From contig CANHPK010000077.1 of the NCBI GenBank assembly GCA_947462525.1, positions 1 through 7,249 on the forward strand: 7,249 bases of DNA, read 5' to 3'. The stretch comes from Roseiflexaceae bacterium. GTDB taxonomy: Bacteria > Chloroflexota > Chloroflexia > Chloroflexales > Roseiflexaceae. Under the pieces are notes generated by a model. That model had not been told where the DNA came from. It made no database searches and worked only from the letters and a program-made list of their open reading frames with translations. Each line of letters starts with the position of its first letter. Position 1 is the stretch's first letter. The position numbers were made by a program, and so were the translations under genes. Positions 6,129 to 7,249 of the stretch are shown in pieces.

Positions 6129-6181
6129 TCCCAAAAAAACGCTGATCCGCAAAAGAATACGTCCCGCAGAAGTTCATTGTC

Positions 6182-7156
6182 CTATTTCGCCCGCAGCTGC
6201 CCGGCATTCACCACGTGTTTGGGTTGGCCGCCGGCGCAGACGCGGGCTATCTCGAGCCCTGCATAGTGCTGCAGGCGCACCAAAGACGCCTCGGAGTACC
6301 AGGCGATGTGGCAGGTGATGATGCACGAATCAATGCCACGGAGTGGATGAACCGCGGGCATTGGTTCGTGTTCGAGGACGTCCAGCGCGGCGCCGGCGAG
6401 CCGATTGGCCGTCAGGGCGTCGGCCAGTGCGTGTGCATCGACGATTCCTCCTCGGGCGGTGTTGACCAGGTAGGCCGTGTGCTTCATCATCGCGAGTCGC
6501 TCGGCGTTGATGAAGTGGCGGGTATCTGCGTTGAGTGGCAGGTGGATGCAGACAATGTCGGATTGGCTCAGGACGTCTTGCCAGCTGGCTTGGGTGGCAT
6601 GGTGCTGCCCAAAGACCTCTGGAGCGACGTAGGGGTCGTAGGCCAGGACGCGCATGTTGAAGGCCTGCACGCGCTTGTTGACTTCGCGGGCGATATTGCC
6701 GAAGCCGAGCAGTCCGACGGTTTTGTCGGCCAAGCCCATGATGGGGTGGAAGAGGTTATCGTTCCAGATCCCACTATTGACCGACGCAACGGTCTGTGGG
6801 ATTTTGCGCACGATGCCCAACAACATGGCCAGGGTATGGTCGGCGACTTCTTGGACGCCGTAATCGGGCACGTTGACCACCATGACACCATGGTCGGTTG
6901 CTGCCGCCACATCGACACTGTCGTAGCCGACGCCGTAGCGGACGACCATCTTGAGTTTGGGGAGTGCGGCAAAGACCTCGCGGGTGAGAGGTGCGTACTG
7001 ATTGAGCAATGCCTCGGCGTCGGCGCACTGGGCGATGACGTCGGCGGCGGTTTTGCATTGGCGGACTTCGAAGCGGACATCGTAATCGGAGAGGGCGGCA
7101 CGTTCGTAATCGTGGTGGGTGTAGGTCGCGTCGGTGACATAGACGGTGCGTATCAT
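6182..7156 (-). CDS. D-isomer-specific 2-hydroxyacid dehydrogenase, C-terminal-binding-protein-like
   Basis: A 324-residue cytosolic NAD(P)-dependent enzyme that interconverts a 2-keto acid and a D-2-hydroxy acid. The chosen ATG (7156-7154) has AAGGGA 8 nt upstream and gives MIRTVYVTD, a first beta strand; starts further upstream would overlap the preceding gene. The catalytic domain flanks the nucleotide-binding domain (about 102-285). The dinucleotide motif is VGLLGFGNIA (147-156), with the third glycine replaced by Ala156, a common variant; Asp174 in LAYDPY should bind the adenosine ribose and favours NAD. The catalytic residues are present: Arg235 in NTARGG, Glu264 in LEHEP and His283 in CHIAWYSE. 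The AWYSEAS end and the substrate loop VRYGVGYDSVD (72-82) resemble the CtBP-like branch more than 3-phosphoglycerate dehydrogenase proper. No ACT domain is present. It probably follows another gene in a minus-strand operon. The true substrate is unknown. Confidence 0.93.
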   Translation of the reverse strand: MIRTVYVTDATYTHHDYERAALSDYDVRFEVRQCKTAADVIAQCADAEALLNQYAPLTREVFAALPKLKMVVRYGVGYDSVDVAAATDHGVMVVNVPDYGVQEVADHTLAMLLGIVRKIPQTVASVNSGIWNDNLFHPIMGLADKTVGLLGFGNIAREVNKRVQAFNMRVLAYDPYVAPEVFGQHHATQASWQDVLSQSDIVCIHLPLNADTRHFINAERLAMMKHTAYLVNTARGGIVDAHALADALTANRLAGAALDVLEHEPMPAVHPLRGIDSCIITCHIAWYSEASLVRLQHYAGLEIARVCAGGQPKHVVNAGQLRAK

Positions 7157-7164
7157 GACGGTAG

Positions 7165-7170
7165 TCCCTT
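7165..7170 (-). promoter_or_regulatory. Shine-Dalgarno of the dehydrogenase gene
   Basis: Read on the minus strand, AAGGGA lies 8 nt before the ATG at 7156 and inside the 29-nt gap after the preceding stop. It decides this start over an in-frame upstream ATG (7210-7208) that would add 18 residues not typical of the family. Confidence 0.65.
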
Positions 7171-7185
7171 CGGTGCGGCAGTGCA

Positions 7186-7249
7186 CTAAGCGGCGGTTGG
7201 TTGGAGGCATTCGAGGACGGCGACGATGTGTTCGAGCCAGGCGGCACCC
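7186..7249 (-). CDS. C-terminal end of an unidentified gene, cut by the right window edge
   Basis: The minus strand is open from the window edge to a TAG at 7188-7186. The 20 residues read GAAWLEHIVAVLECLQPTAA, an amphipathic helix-like end of the kind common at protein C-termini. It stops 29 nt before the dehydrogenase start, a normal operon spacing that leaves room for the dehydrogenase ribosome binding site. Twenty codons are too few to identify a family, and an open frame this short could occur by chance. No function is proposed. Confidence 0.5.
   Translation of the reverse strand, partial: GAAWLEHIVAVLECLQPTAA

Noticed and set aside
6215..7189. A 324-codon open frame on the plus strand opposite the dehydrogenase
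   Set aside because: The minus-strand protein has full catalytic and cofactor motifs. The plus-strand frame is a Gly/Asp/Val-rich mirror of it with no ribosome binding site of note.

Overview
The window looks like an ordinary chromosomal stretch of a moderately GC-rich bacterium, most likely a member of the Chloroflexota. The main clue is the first gene, a lipoprotein whose lipidated cysteine is followed by a long Ala/Pro/Glu/Thr linker with repeated AEPTA units. Such linkers are typical of Chloroflexota solute-binding lipoproteins. This assignment is an inference from style and not a search result. I see no phage, IS element, tRNA, rRNA or CRISPR array. No gap between genes exceeds about 110 bases.

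Positions 1-4979 (plus strand) form a probable transcription unit. It begins with a peptide-type (family 5) substrate-binding lipoprotein that is cut by the left window edge. A 105-base spacer follows, holding a 28-nt perfect palindrome and a 42-nt G-free tract. Next come two inner-membrane permeases of the DppB and DppC type, then a GT4-like glycosyltransferase whose Shine-Dalgarno overlaps the stop of the second permease. The binding protein and permeases would deliver and translocate a peptide or similar solute. The DppD/DppF-type ATPases that power such a transporter are not in the window.

Positions 4980-5055 carry a strong GC-rich hairpin between two converging genes. A minus-strand gene for a 109-residue membrane protein (5056-5385) and a plus-strand gene for a DUF218/YdcF-like membrane-anchored protein (5440-6072) diverge from a 54-base AT-rich intergenic region. 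That region contains a perfect TATAAT box.

Positions 6073-6181 separate two converging genes and hold two inverted repeats. The minus strand from 7156 to 6182 encodes a complete D-2-hydroxyacid dehydrogenase of the C-terminal-binding-protein-like group. Just upstream of it on the same strand, the last 20 codons or so of another gene run off the right edge.

I find no clearly novel system. The points most worth checking are the spacer between binding protein and permeases, the sharp codon-use contrast across it, and the terminator-like hairpin inside the first codons of the glycosyltransferase.
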